DNA of 64,000 nucleotides from Fuscibacter oryzae (GTDB taxonomy: Bacteria > Pseudomonadota > Alphaproteobacteria > Rhodobacterales > Rhodobacteraceae). The DNA is taken from positions 1-64,000 of the forward strand of contig NZ_JAESVP010000003.1 in the NCBI RefSeq assembly GCF_016765795.1, in the 5' to 3' direction. A model generated the notes under the pieces. That model searched no databases. It was not told the origin of the DNA and was given only the letters and a program-made list of their open reading frames with translations. Shown in pieces: positions 17,247 to 26,600 of this stretch. Position 1 is the first letter of the stretch. Each line of letters begins with the position of its first letter. The position numbers were made by a program, and so were the translations under genes.

Positions 17247-20012
17247 ATGGATGGTATTCTTGTTCTGATCGCATTGGTGGCGCTGGCCATTCCGGTTTCG
17301 ATTATCGCGCTGTTCGTGGGGCAGGCCGGTCTGCGCCGCCGGATCGCCGCGTTGGAGGCCGGTCTGGCAATGCGGCCGGACCTGTCTGCCACCGACACCT
17401 TTGCCGAGGTTGCGCCCCATGTGACGCCGGTTGAGCCCGAACCCCGGGCCCCCGCTGCGCCCAACTTGCCCCCCGAAGTTGCGGCGGCGGAGGTTGCGGC
17501 CCCGCAGCCCGTGGCCTCTTCGGTCTGGAACCGGGCGCGCAAGGGCGGTGCCGAGAGTGCTGAGCCGCAAACCCCGCACGAGGCTGCTGCCCCAGCCCCG
17601 ACGCCTGCGGTTCCAGCCGGCCCCTCGCTGGCGGCGCGGTTGTTTGGCTGGCTAAGTGAAAACTGGGTTTACGCGGTCGCGGCCGCCTCGCTGGCGTTGG
17701 CGGGCGTGTTCTTTGTGCAATACGGCATCGAGAATGGCCTGCTGCCGCCTGCCGCGCGGGTTGCTGCGGCCCTGCTGTTCGGGGGGGCGCTGGTTGCCGC
17801 CGGGGAATGGCTGCGCCGTCGCCATGGTGATGGCGAAGAGGTCAGCACTGCCTATCTGCCCTCGGTGTTCAGCGGGGCGGGGATCGTGTCGATCTTTGCC
17901 GCCATTGTCGCCGCGCGTCAGATGTATGGGTTGATCGACGAGACAGCAGCCTTTGCCGGTCTGATGGCTACGGCGGCAGGGGCGGTGGCGCTGGGCTGGT
18001 TCTCGGGCCCGCTGCTGGTTGTGGTGGGGTTGCTGGGGGCGGCGCTGGCGCCTTTTGTCGTGGGGGGCAACAGCGGTGCCGCGCCCTGGCTTTATGGCCA
18101 TTACCTGCTGGTTCTGATGACCGGGCTGGCGGTGGATACGGTGCGCAAATGGCGCTGGCTGTCGGTGCTGGCGCTGGTTCTGGCCCATCTGGGGGCGGGG
18201 CTGTCGATGCTGGCCGGGGCCGGTGTGGCGGGGCATCTGATCTTCCTTGCGCTGTCGGCGCTGGTGACGGTGATCCTGTCGGATTTCGCGCTGATCCCGA
18301 AACTGGCGGGGCCGAACCTTGCGCAATTCGCCTTGACGCGCGGGGCCGGGGACAGGCCTTCGTTCCCGGTGCGGCTGTCGCATGGGGCGATGCTGGCCGC
18401 GAGCCTTGGGCTGCTGTTTCAGACCGGCACCGAGGGCGAGAATATGCTGGCCTTTGCCCTGCTGGCCGGGCTGGCGGTGCTGGTCTTGCTGTGGGCCGAC
18501 CGGGCTGTGGGGCTGGATGATCTGGCGCTGTGGCCCGCGCTGGGCCTGTTGGCGCGGATGGTGGTAGAGGCGGCGGGCTCTGCCGAGGCCTATTGGACCT
18601 TTACCAGCGCCGATCTGGCGCTGCGCGCCCCCGAAACCGCGCCACCCATGACCGTCAGTTTGATTTTGGGCATGGCAGTGGCGGTGGGCCTTGCGGCTGC
18701 GTGGCGGTCGTTCCGGCCCGGTGCGCTGCGGCTGGGCTATGGGCTGGCGGCGGTGTTGGTCGCCCCGCTGACCGCGGCGGGGTTGGAGTTTTTCTGGCAG
18801 CCGTCGCGCGTGCTGGGGGCTTTTCCCTGGGCGGTTCAGGTTGTCGCGCTGGCCGCGCTGATGACCGCGCTGGCGCTGCGCTATGCCAAGGTGGATGGCG
18901 GCGACTTCCGCCGCGCTGCCTATGCCACGTTGTCGGCGCTGTCGCTGATTGCACTGGCGCTGTTCCTGCTGACCACCAAGGCGGCGTTGACGCTGGCGCT
19001 GGCGGTGCTGGCGCTGGTGGCCGCCCTGTTGGACCGGCGGTTCCGCCTGCCGGAGATGGGGCTGTTCGTGCAGGTGGCGGCGGCGGTGCTGTCGTGGCGG
19101 CTGGTGGCCGACCCGGGGCTGGACTGGGCCTTGGCGGCGCCCTTGGGGCAGGTGGTGCTGGCCTTTGGCGGTACGCTGGCGGCGCTGGTCGGGGCTTGGG
19201 TGGTGCTGCGGCCCCTGCAACGGGTGATCACGCTTGGCATCGTTGAATCGGCTGTGGCGGGGCTGGCGGTGGTGTTCGTGAACGTCCTGATCTCGCGCTG
19301 GCTGATGGCGCGGGGGCAGGGCGATGTGGCGGGCCACTGGCAGGTGGGGGTGCGGCTGCTGCCCTTCCTTGCGCTGATGGCGGTGCAGCTTTACCGGGCC
19401 GAGATGGGAGGGGCGCTGCGCATCGTACGGCAGGGGCTGGCGCTGATTGCGGCGGTCTGCGCGGCGGGTCTGATCCTGCTGTCGCTGACCGTCGCCAACC
19501 CGCTGCTGCAAGGCCCGTGGGAGGGAGGGGCAAAGGTGCTTGGCCCCCTGGTGCTGGATACGCTGTTGCTGGCCTATGGCTTGCCGGGCCTTGCGCTTTT
19601 GGCGCTGGGCTTGCGGTTTCCGCCAGTTGCGGGGCGGCGACTGTTGCGGCTGGGGGCGCTGGGCGTCGGGGCGCTGCTGGTGCTGGTGTGGACCGCGTTC
19701 GAGATCCGCCGTTTTTGGCAGGGCGATGTGCTGGGGGTGCCGGGGGTGCGGCAGGAAGAGCTGTATTCCTACACCGTTGCCATGCTGCTGATCGGGGCGG
19801 GGCTGCTGTATCAGGCGATTGCGCGGCGGTCTTCGACCTTGCGGGCGGTGGCGATGGCGGTGATCGGGCTGACAGCGGCCAAGGTGTTCCTGATCGATGC
19901 CTCTGGCCTGTCGGGCCTGACGCGGGTGCTGAGTTTCCTTGGCCTTGGCCTGTCGCTGGCGGGTCTTGCCTGGCTGAACCGTTGGGCCGGGCAGGCGACG
20001 CGGCGCGACTAA
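17247..20012 (+). CDS. DUF2339 large multi-spanning membrane protein
   Basis: This 921-residue protein begins with one hydrophobic segment (GILVLIALVALAIPVSIIALFV). A Pro/Ala-rich hydrophilic linker (about 50-130) follows, then more than twenty hydrophobic segments through to the C-terminus. That layout is typical of DUF2339 proteins, integral membrane proteins of unknown function. A conserved-looking block near the end (GVRQEELYSYTVAMLLIGAGLLY ... AAKVFLIDASGL) agrees with the family. The ATG at 17247 was chosen over a long upstream extension because the membrane segment then starts at residue 4. Its stop overlaps the convergent flavoprotein gene by four bases. Confidence 0.88.
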   Translation: MDGILVLIALVALAIPVSIIALFVGQAGLRRRIAALEAGLAMRPDLSATDTFAEVAPHVTPVEPEPRAPAAPNLPPEVAAAEVAAPQPVASSVWNRARKGGAESAEPQTPHEAAAPAPTPAVPAGPSLAARLFGWLSENWVYAVAAASLALAGVFFVQYGIENGLLPPAARVAAALLFGGALVAAGEWLRRRHGDGEEVSTAYLPSVFSGAGIVSIFAAIVAARQMYGLIDETAAFAGLMATAAGAVALGWFSGPLLVVVGLLGAALAPFVVGGNSGAAPWLYGHYLLVLMTGLAVDTVRKWRWLSVLALVLAHLGAGLSMLAGAGVAGHLIFLALSALVTVILSDFALIPKLAGPNLAQFALTRGAGDRPSFPVRLSHGAMLAASLGLLFQTGTEGENMLAFALLAGLAVLVLLWADRAVGLDDLALWPALGLLARMVVEAAGSAEAYWTFTSADLALRAPETAPPMTVSLILGMAVAVGLAAAWRSFRPGALRLGYGLAAVLVAPLTAAGLEFFWQPSRVLGAFPWAVQVVALAALMTALALRYAKVDGGDFRRAAYATLSALSLIALALFLLTTKAALTLALAVLALVAALLDRRFRLPEMGLFVQVAAAVLSWRLVADPGLDWALAAPLGQVVLAFGGTLAALVGAWVVLRPLQRVITLGIVESAVAGLAVVFVNVLISRWLMARGQGDVAGHWQVGVRLLPFLALMAVQLYRAEMGGALRIVRQGLALIAAVCAAGLILLSLTVANPLLQGPWEGGAKVLGPLVLDTLLLAYGLPGLALLALGLRFPPVAGRRLLRLGALGVGALLVLVWTAFEIRRFWQGDVLGVPGVRQEELYSYTVAMLLIGAGLLYQAIARRSSTLRAVAMAVIGLTAAKVFLIDASGLSGLTRVLSFLGLGLSLAGLAWLNRWAGQATRRD

Positions 20013-20602
20013 CGCAGCAGCCGGTCCAGCTTGCGCAGAACGCGGGCCAGGTGGGCCGCGCGGCGGGCGGGCGTGGTGGCGTCAATGCTGTACAGCGCCA
20101 GATACCCCCGCCGGTGCAACGGGTGGCACAGCATGCCGACCGCACGTTGCAACTGACGTCTGCCGGGTTGGCCCGCGATCAGGCTGGGCAGGCGGCCGCC
20201 ACCAAAGGTCGTGAACACCCCCATGGCCCGGATATGGCGCAGACCGGGCCGCAGCGCCCCGCCGTCGGTTGGCAGGTCAAAGGCGATGCCGGGCAGCAGA
20301 ACGCGGTCCAGCCAGCCTTTCAGCATCGCGGGCAGACCCTGCCACCAGGTCGGATAGACAAAAATCAGCGCATCGCACCAGGCCAATGCCTCGGCATGGT
20401 GGAACAGCGCGCTGCGATTTCTGGTTGTATCGGCGTAATGCGCTAGATCGGTGGCACGCATCACAGGATCAAACCCTTCGGCGTAAAGGTCGATCAGCCG
20501 ATACTCCGTGCCGCGCTGCGCGAGGTGGCCGATTATGCTGTCGCGCACAGCCGCAGAAAAGCTGCCGGGGTCTGGATGGCAATACAGGATCAGCGGGCGC
20601 AT
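20009..20602 (-). CDS. NAD(P)H dehydrogenase (quinone)-type flavoprotein
   Basis: This 197-residue protein has the flavodoxin-like fold of the NQO1/KefF/MdaB group. It begins with a beta strand and loop LILYCHPDPGSFSAAVRD, has the FMN/FAD-binding segment DALIFVYPTWWQGLPAMLKGWLDRV, and ends with a glycine-rich loop GVFTTFGGG. Such proteins reduce quinones or nitro compounds by two electrons, or regulate Kef channels; the partner here is unknown. The ATG at 20602 gives a normal N-terminus. The gene converges on the DUF2339 gene. Confidence 0.85.
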   Translation of the reverse strand: MRPLILYCHPDPGSFSAAVRDSIIGHLAQRGTEYRLIDLYAEGFDPVMRATDLAHYADTTRNRSALFHHAEALAWCDALIFVYPTWWQGLPAMLKGWLDRVLLPGIAFDLPTDGGALRPGLRHIRAMGVFTTFGGGRLPSLIAGQPGRRQLQRAVGMLCHPLHRRGYLALYSIDATTPARRAAHLARVLRKLDRLLR

Positions 20603-21405
20603 CGGACCTGATGGGGTTGTTTGGCGTGCAACCGGCCCTGCCGGTCGGGTCAGGCTATGCGGCAGGGGTGGGGGCGGCAAGCCCGGTTTTCCGGCACGGA
20701 TTTCTGCAATGACCGCGCGCTTTTGACGGCGGTTGTCCAGACCGATTCGCGCCTTGGTCCAGCGCAACCGTTGCCAACCGGTTGCCGGTTGGGGTGCAGG
20801 CGCGGCATTGCGTATTCCCTGTGGATGCTGCGCCTGCAAATATGGCAGCGCTCGGGCAGAATATCGTCAAGGCGCTTTGCGGAACTGGCGGTTGTAATTG
20901 TCGGGTGCTTTGGAAACAATCATGACGTGTGATTTGGTCAAGCAAAAATCAACGGCTTGAAAAACAATAATTCTCCCATTGGTTGTATCTGAAAAGTCAA
21001 CATTTCGATGACAATCCTGCGGCGCCTGACACCAGCCGAAAGGCGCGTTTTGCCATTTCAGCGCCGCAATTTGGGCTTTTTCTCTTCACGGGACGGGCTT
21101 GGCGGGTTAAAATTTCCTTACTGGAAAAACGGTGATCGCGGGGGCGGTCGGTGTTGTTCGCGCCAATGGGCGCAAGAAGGTAAATGCTGCTTTACGTCAG
21201 GGTTTTTTGACCGGGACGGACCATTGCAAACCATCCGGTGACAGGTCGGCCCTTTGGGGTCTTTTAGCGGCATTTTCCTTGCAACCCCCGACTGATCGAC
21301 TGGGCAGCGCGCAGGGGTGTGGTGCTGCCAGCATTCCGGGCAATCGCCCGGAATGAATGGGCGACGGAGGGCCATGTTTTCGGCCTTCCGGGTTTGGAGT
21401 GTGCG
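20603..21405. other. 803-base region without a convincing gene
   Basis: Short open frames exist here but none has both a ribosome-binding site and protein-like composition. The stretch 20900-21010 is noticeably richer in A and T than the surroundings and probably holds promoters for the leftward flavoprotein gene and the rightward RTX gene. A hairpin lies at 21333-21354. Confidence 0.5.
21333..21354 (+). promoter_or_regulatory. Hairpin in the leader of RTX-Hint gene A
   Basis: A perfect 9-bp stem ATTCCGGGC/GCCCGGAAT with loop AATC ends 51 bases before the start codon. It has no T-run, so it is more likely an mRNA-stability or regulatory hairpin than a terminator. Confidence 0.45.
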
Positions 21406-23760
21406 ATGCCGGTGTTTGCCGATTTCAACTTTGACGACACGGATGGTTATGCCCGTGACAGCGCCCCTTTGGGCGGTGAACAACTGGGCATTTACCTGCA
21501 CGGCGCAACGCCCGTGGGGGGCAGCGCCGTGCTGGACGGGCGGGACGATCTGGTCAAGATTTTCCCCGACCCGATCTATCAGATGGATCAGGGCACGCTG
21601 AACCTGTCGTTCTCGCTGGGGTCCGCCGCACTGACTGGGCCGCAGACCGTGCTGTCCCGCGATGCCGAAGGCACCAATGCCGGTGATTTTCGGGTAGAGG
21701 TGCTGGCCGACGGCTCTGTTCTGGTTCGCCACGAGGGCGCGGACAGCACGGTGGCCTGGCAGACGGCAGCAGGCTTTGCCGCGCCGGGGGATACGGTGTC
21801 GCTGTCCTATTCCTGGGATCTTGGCGGGGCGGGCGGCAATCTGGTGCTGGCCAATGCGACCACTGGCGGCGGGTTTTCCGCCGCCGTCCCTAATACCCTG
21901 TCGCTGGAGCAGGACGGTGGCGGCAGCCCCTGGACGATCGGAGCCGGGCAAAGCCATACGCCTGCGGGCAGCCTGCAGGGCTTTGACCAGTTCTTTCAGG
22001 GCAGCGTGGCGCAGTTTCAGCTTTCAGATACTGTCGACAATGCTACCGCGCGTGACGGGATTGTTTCCGGGACTGGCGGAGGTGATCTGATCGACACCGC
22101 CTACACCGGCGACCCCGACGGTGACAGGGTAGATGCCAATGATGCCCTTTTGCCCGGCGATGGCCCGAACGATGACCGGATCGAGGCCGGGGCGGGCAAC
22201 GATCTGGTGCATGGCGATTCTGGCGATGACAGCCTGTCGGGAGCGGCTGGAGATGACACGCTTTATGGTGGCGCGGGGGCTGATCTGGCGCGGGGCGGTG
22301 ACGGCAATGATCTGATCGCCACGGCATCCGGCGCGGGCCTGCCTGACCGGGGGTATCCGGGCCTTTATGCCGCTGATGCCGATCCGTTTGACGACCGCGA
22401 CACGGTTTACGGCGGCGCGGGCGAGGACACGATCCGCACCGGCGACGATGCCGACAGTGTGTTTGGCGGCGGGGGGCATGACCTGATCGACGGGGGTATC
22501 GACGATGACACCCTGTATGGGGGCACCGGCAACGATACGATCATCGGGGCCGAAGGGTCCGATCTGATTGATGGCGGCGCGGGCGATGACCTGATCTATG
22601 GCGGCTATGGCCCCGGCGTGCCCGATGCGGTGAACACCCCCGATGATGCGGGCGACCTACGCCCTGACAATGGGGCCGATTTCATTCTGGGCGGCGCAGG
22701 CGATGACACGATCTTTGGCATGGACGATGCCGACACGATCTATGGCGGCAGCGGCAATGACCTGCTGGATGGCGGGATCGACAATGACCTGATCCAAGGC
22801 GACGACGGAGCCGATACGCTGATCGGCGGCCATGGTAACGATACGTTGATGGGTGGCGCCGATAATGACCGGATCGACGGAGGAATCGGCAACGATCTGA
22901 TCCAGGGTGGCGCGGGGGCGGACGCGCTGTTTGGCGGGGATGATGCCGATACGTTTGTCATCGGCGGGGCGGCTGAGGGCGCGGGAGACAGCGTTTCTGG
23001 CGGTTCCGGCGGAATTGACCATGACAGGCTGGTCCTGTCGGGGACCGGGCCGTTTCGGTTGGTCGATGTGGTGACGGACAGTGATGGTAACGGCCTTGAT
23101 GGCCGGGTGGAGTTTCTGGACACAGATGGCCATGTGACGGGTGGCCTCAACTTTAGCAATATCGAGGAAATCGTGCCCTGTTTTACGCCTGGAACGCTGA
23201 TCGCCACCCCGCGGGGTGAAGTGCCGGTCGAGAATTTGCGGGTCGGTGACAAGGTAATCACACGCGACGACGGCTTGCAGGAAATCCGATGGCTGGGCCA
23301 CAAGGATCTGAGCTGGTCCGACCTGAGCACCCATGCGCATCTGAAGCCTGTGCTGGTGACGGCGGGCAGTTTGGGCGACGGCCTGCCCGAACGCGACATG
23401 ATGGTGTCGCCTAATCACCGGATGCTGGTGGCGAATGATCGCACCTCGCTTTACTTTGACGAGCATGAGGTTCTGGTGGCCGCGAAGCATCTGTTATCGG
23501 GCAGCCGGATTTCGACGGTTGATGCGGCGGGGCTGACCTATATCCACTTCATGTTCGACCGCCATCAGGTGGTGCTGTCGAATGGGACCTGGGCCGAAAG
23601 TTTCCAGCCCGGCGACTATTCGATGAAGGGCATCGGCAATGCGCAGCGGCAAGAGTTGTTCGATCTGTTCCCCGAACTGAAGACGGATCAGGGCATCAAC
23701 GATTATCATACCGCGCGGCGTGTTTTGCGCCGCCACGAGGCGGTGCTGCTGTCGCGCTGA
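21406..23760 (+). CDS. RTX calcium-binding protein with LamG-like head and C-terminal Hint domain (A)
   Basis: This 784-residue protein has an N-terminal beta-rich, LamG/concanavalin-like head (about 1-205). A GDLIDTAYTGD...GDRVDANDA module follows near 225-250, then many GGxGxDxLxG calcium-binding nonapeptides (about 260-540), and a Hint_2 domain from Cys592 (PCFTPGTLI) with a SPNHR block. There is no Sec signal; RTX proteins normally leave by type I secretion, whose genes are not in this window. The start at 21406 has GGAG six bases upstream. It is the first of three related consecutive genes. The role is unknown; adhesin or surface/matrix protein is likeliest. Confidence 0.85.
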   Translation: MPVFADFNFDDTDGYARDSAPLGGEQLGIYLHGATPVGGSAVLDGRDDLVKIFPDPIYQMDQGTLNLSFSLGSAALTGPQTVLSRDAEGTNAGDFRVEVLADGSVLVRHEGADSTVAWQTAAGFAAPGDTVSLSYSWDLGGAGGNLVLANATTGGGFSAAVPNTLSLEQDGGGSPWTIGAGQSHTPAGSLQGFDQFFQGSVAQFQLSDTVDNATARDGIVSGTGGGDLIDTAYTGDPDGDRVDANDALLPGDGPNDDRIEAGAGNDLVHGDSGDDSLSGAAGDDTLYGGAGADLARGGDGNDLIATASGAGLPDRGYPGLYAADADPFDDRDTVYGGAGEDTIRTGDDADSVFGGGGHDLIDGGIDDDTLYGGTGNDTIIGAEGSDLIDGGAGDDLIYGGYGPGVPDAVNTPDDAGDLRPDNGADFILGGAGDDTIFGMDDADTIYGGSGNDLLDGGIDNDLIQGDDGADTLIGGHGNDTLMGGADNDRIDGGIGNDLIQGGAGADALFGGDDADTFVIGGAAEGAGDSVSGGSGGIDHDRLVLSGTGPFRLVDVVTDSDGNGLDGRVEFLDTDGHVTGGLNFSNIEEIVPCFTPGTLIATPRGEVPVENLRVGDKVITRDDGLQEIRWLGHKDLSWSDLSTHAHLKPVLVTAGSLGDGLPERDMMVSPNHRMLVANDRTSLYFDEHEVLVAAKHLLSGSRISTVDAAGLTYIHFMFDRHQVVLSNGTWAESFQPGDYSMKGIGNAQRQELFDLFPELKTDQGINDYHTARRVLRRHEAVLLSR

Positions 23761-24080
23761 CATCATGGGTTGCAAGGCGGTTGTGTCCTGAGGCGCGGAT
23801 TTGGCAAGGGGGGGCTTTGGCTCTCTTCCCCTGTGCCATGACCAGTGTTTCCAATCGGTAAACACTTCTTGGGTAATGTTTGGAAATATATGGATATTTT
23901 CTGAAAATACGCCCTATTCGCAAAGCCGCAAGATGGCTATTGTTTTAGCGATAATTGCCCGGTTTTGCCCCTTTGCCGGGGCTGACTTTTTTGAAGGATG
24001 ACCCCGCGAGGCGGTTAAGTGTCGAAGGCCGCCGGACCGCATTTTTGGCGACGGCGCCATTCGTGTTTGGAGAGTGCGTC
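23761..24080. other. 320-base spacer between RTX-Hint genes A and B
   Basis: No gene is visible. The segment 23850-23960 is A/T-rich and probably holds a promoter for gene B. The last 60 bases resemble the leader of gene A, sharing GGCGACGG, CCAT and GTTTGGAG-N-GTGCG just before the ATG. Confidence 0.5.
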
Positions 24081-26396
24081 ATGTCAACGATCACCGGCTC
24101 TGGCGGCAATGATACCTTGCAGGGCACGGGCGACAACGACCTGATTGACGCCTATGGCGGCAATGACACTCTTGCAGGCGGTGGCGGTGACAACCAGCTT
24201 TTCGGTGGCGCGGGCGATGACACGTTCCTGACTGGTGGCAGCTATGGCTCTGGGCTGGACAGCCAGTATGGCGGCACAGGCAATGACAGCTTTCTGATCG
24301 CGGCCTCGGCCAGCTATGTCATGGTCGAAGGCGGCGAAGAGCCGGGCGACCACGATGTGCTTACCCTGATCGGGGATACTGGCGCGGGTGTGAATATCGG
24401 CTTTACCGGCGCGGAAAGCGGCAGTTTCGGTTTTGCCGGTGGCGCGGGCGGTGTTTTCAGCCAGATCGAGGCAGTTGTGTCCACCGATGGCGATGACACG
24501 ATCAACGCTTCTGGTTTGGCCGATGGCGTCACGGTTTATGCAGGCGGTGGCCACGATTTCATCAACGGTAGCGAAGGCAGTGATCTGTTTTCTGGCAGTG
24601 CCGGCACGGATGAGATTTTCGCCGCCGGGGGCAATGACACGGTTGATGGCGGCGCGGATGATGATTTCATCTATGGCGGTGCCGGTGACGATTCCCTGAT
24701 TGGCGGGTCGGGCAACGACTATATGCAGGGCGACATCGGCAACGATACGGTGATCGCGGGCGACGGCGATGACTTTATCCGCGGCGATATTGGCAATGAC
24801 TTTGTTTATGGCGGTGCGGGTGACGATTCCACCTATGGCGGCATGGGCAATGACCGTGTGTATGGCGGCGACGGGGCCGACCATATGTTTGGTGGTTATG
24901 GCAACGATTCGGTTTATGGCGGCGCAGGCAATGACATCATCACCGGGTCGGGCGAGTCTGACCTGATCTATGGCGGCGATGGCGATGATCATATGCAGGG
25001 TGCCGATGGTAACGACACCTTCTATGGCGATGCCGGTGCCGATACCATGCTGGGCGAGGATGACGCCGACGCTTTCTATGCCGGGTCGGGCGATATTGTT
25101 GATGGTGGCGAAACAACGCTGACCGGTACCGACGATGACACTCTGTATGTGACGGGCGTGCAGCACGTTCAGTTCGATGCCTTCGCGCCCGAAAACGGGC
25201 TGGTGACCTTCCTTGATGGCACCTCGATGAGTTTTACAAACATCGAGCATATTTACGCCGACGGCGCACTGATCCAGCCGCCCGATTACATCGTCGAGGG
25301 CACGGCGGGTGATGACACGATCGACGCCAGCTATACCGGCGATCCACAGGGCGACGTGGTGGATGGCAATGACAACATCTTTGGCAACAATGATGATGTG
25401 ATCCGCGCCGGTGCGGGGAATGACTCGGTTGTGGCGGGCGACGGCAACGACAAGGCCTTTGGGGATGACGGCGACGATACGCTGCGCGGTGGCGCGGGCG
25501 ATGATCAGTTGTCGGGCGATCTGGGCAACGATCTGCTGAAGGGCGAGGACGGGCATGACACGCTGACCGGCGGCGCCGGTGCCGATGCGATGTATGGTGG
25601 CGAGGGGCGCGACCTGTTTTATGGCGGCGTTGGCGATGGTGTCGATGGCGGCTCGACCGGCGACGATTATGACGTGCTGGACCTGCGGCAGTCGGGCCAG
25701 CCGGGCACCCGCGTCATTTATGACCCGAATAACCATGAAAACGGCGTTGTCGAGTTTCTGGATCACGATGGCAATGTGACCGGCACGCTGCGGTTTTCTG
25801 ATATCGAGCAGGTGATTGCCTGCTTTACGCCGGGCACCCTGATCTTGACCGAACGCGGAGAGGTTCCGGTTGAAAAGCTGGGGCCGGGCGACCGTGTGAT
25901 GACGCGCGATCATGGTTTGCAGCCGATCCGTTGGGCGGGGCGCCGCGATCTGTCGCAGATTGACCTGCTGGTGCGCCCCGAATTTCTGCCGGTGCGGATT
26001 GCGCAAGGCGCATTGGGGGCGGGCCTGCCAGAGCGGGATATGGCGGTCAGCCCGCAGCACCGAATGCTGGTGGCAGGGCACCGCACAGAACTGCTGTTTG
26101 GCGTGGGAGAGGTTCTGGTGGCGGCGCTGCACATGGTTGGCCTGCCAGGGATCGACCGCAGCGTGGTGGCGGGCGTCAGCTACATTCACCTGATGTTCGA
26201 CCAGCACGAGATCATTCTGGCCGATGGCACCTGGTCGGAAAGTTTCCAGCCCGGCACCGCGACGCTGGACAGCATGGATGAGGCGCAGCGCGACGAAATT
26301 CTGGAACTGTTTCCAGATATTGATCAATCTTGTGCCTATCCGGCAGCCCGCATGTCCTTGCGCGGACGCGAGGCGCGGGTGCTTCTGTCTGTCTGA
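24081..26396 (+). CDS. RTX calcium-binding protein with C-terminal Hint domain (B)
   Basis: This 771-residue protein starts directly in RTX repeats (MSTITGSGGNDTLQG). It has two RTX blocks (about 5-335 and 405-525) separated by a linker (about 339-393) that resembles the segment preceding the Hint domain in all three paralogues. A second, complete linker leads into the Hint_2 domain at Cys581 (ACFTPGTLI), with block SPQHR. A GDDTIDASYTGD...GDVVDGND module follows the internal linker. There is no Sec signal; type I secretion is expected from the family. The start has GGAGAG nearby. Confidence 0.85.
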   Translation: MSTITGSGGNDTLQGTGDNDLIDAYGGNDTLAGGGGDNQLFGGAGDDTFLTGGSYGSGLDSQYGGTGNDSFLIAASASYVMVEGGEEPGDHDVLTLIGDTGAGVNIGFTGAESGSFGFAGGAGGVFSQIEAVVSTDGDDTINASGLADGVTVYAGGGHDFINGSEGSDLFSGSAGTDEIFAAGGNDTVDGGADDDFIYGGAGDDSLIGGSGNDYMQGDIGNDTVIAGDGDDFIRGDIGNDFVYGGAGDDSTYGGMGNDRVYGGDGADHMFGGYGNDSVYGGAGNDIITGSGESDLIYGGDGDDHMQGADGNDTFYGDAGADTMLGEDDADAFYAGSGDIVDGGETTLTGTDDDTLYVTGVQHVQFDAFAPENGLVTFLDGTSMSFTNIEHIYADGALIQPPDYIVEGTAGDDTIDASYTGDPQGDVVDGNDNIFGNNDDVIRAGAGNDSVVAGDGNDKAFGDDGDDTLRGGAGDDQLSGDLGNDLLKGEDGHDTLTGGAGADAMYGGEGRDLFYGGVGDGVDGGSTGDDYDVLDLRQSGQPGTRVIYDPNNHENGVVEFLDHDGNVTGTLRFSDIEQVIACFTPGTLILTERGEVPVEKLGPGDRVMTRDHGLQPIRWAGRRDLSQIDLLVRPEFLPVRIAQGALGAGLPERDMAVSPQHRMLVAGHRTELLFGVGEVLVAALHMVGLPGIDRSVVAGVSYIHLMFDQHEIILADGTWSESFQPGTATLDSMDEAQRDEILELFPDIDQSCAYPAARMSLRGREARVLLSV

Positions 26397-26600
26397 CAGA
26401 TTGTCTGACCTGTTAGGACGGGTGCCTAAATTTAAACATAAACTCCCGTAGCGATGACCTCGCGCGCCCGAATTGCGCCCCGCTTTGTTCACCAATGCAC
26501 GGTAAATTCCGTTCTGTAGAGGTGATTGCGGCGTATCGGAGCAGCGGAAAAGGGCGAGGCCCGACCCGTGCCGCATCGCCAAGTGGTGGGGGTGTGGTGC

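Noticed and set aside
17652-19511. 619-codon minus-strand open frame opposite the DUF2339 gene
   Set aside because: It is a shadow of a GC-rich coding frame: very rich in Gln, Arg and Pro, without start signal or family features.
21008-21241. 77-codon open frame before RTX gene A
   Set aside because: No clear Shine-Dalgarno, and a composition rich in Arg, Gly, Cys and Trp unlike neighbouring proteins.
23179-23760. Intein in RTX-Hint proteins
   Set aside because: The Hint domain is C-terminal and is not followed by a C-extein or the His-Asn plus Cys/Ser/Thr junction needed for splicing.
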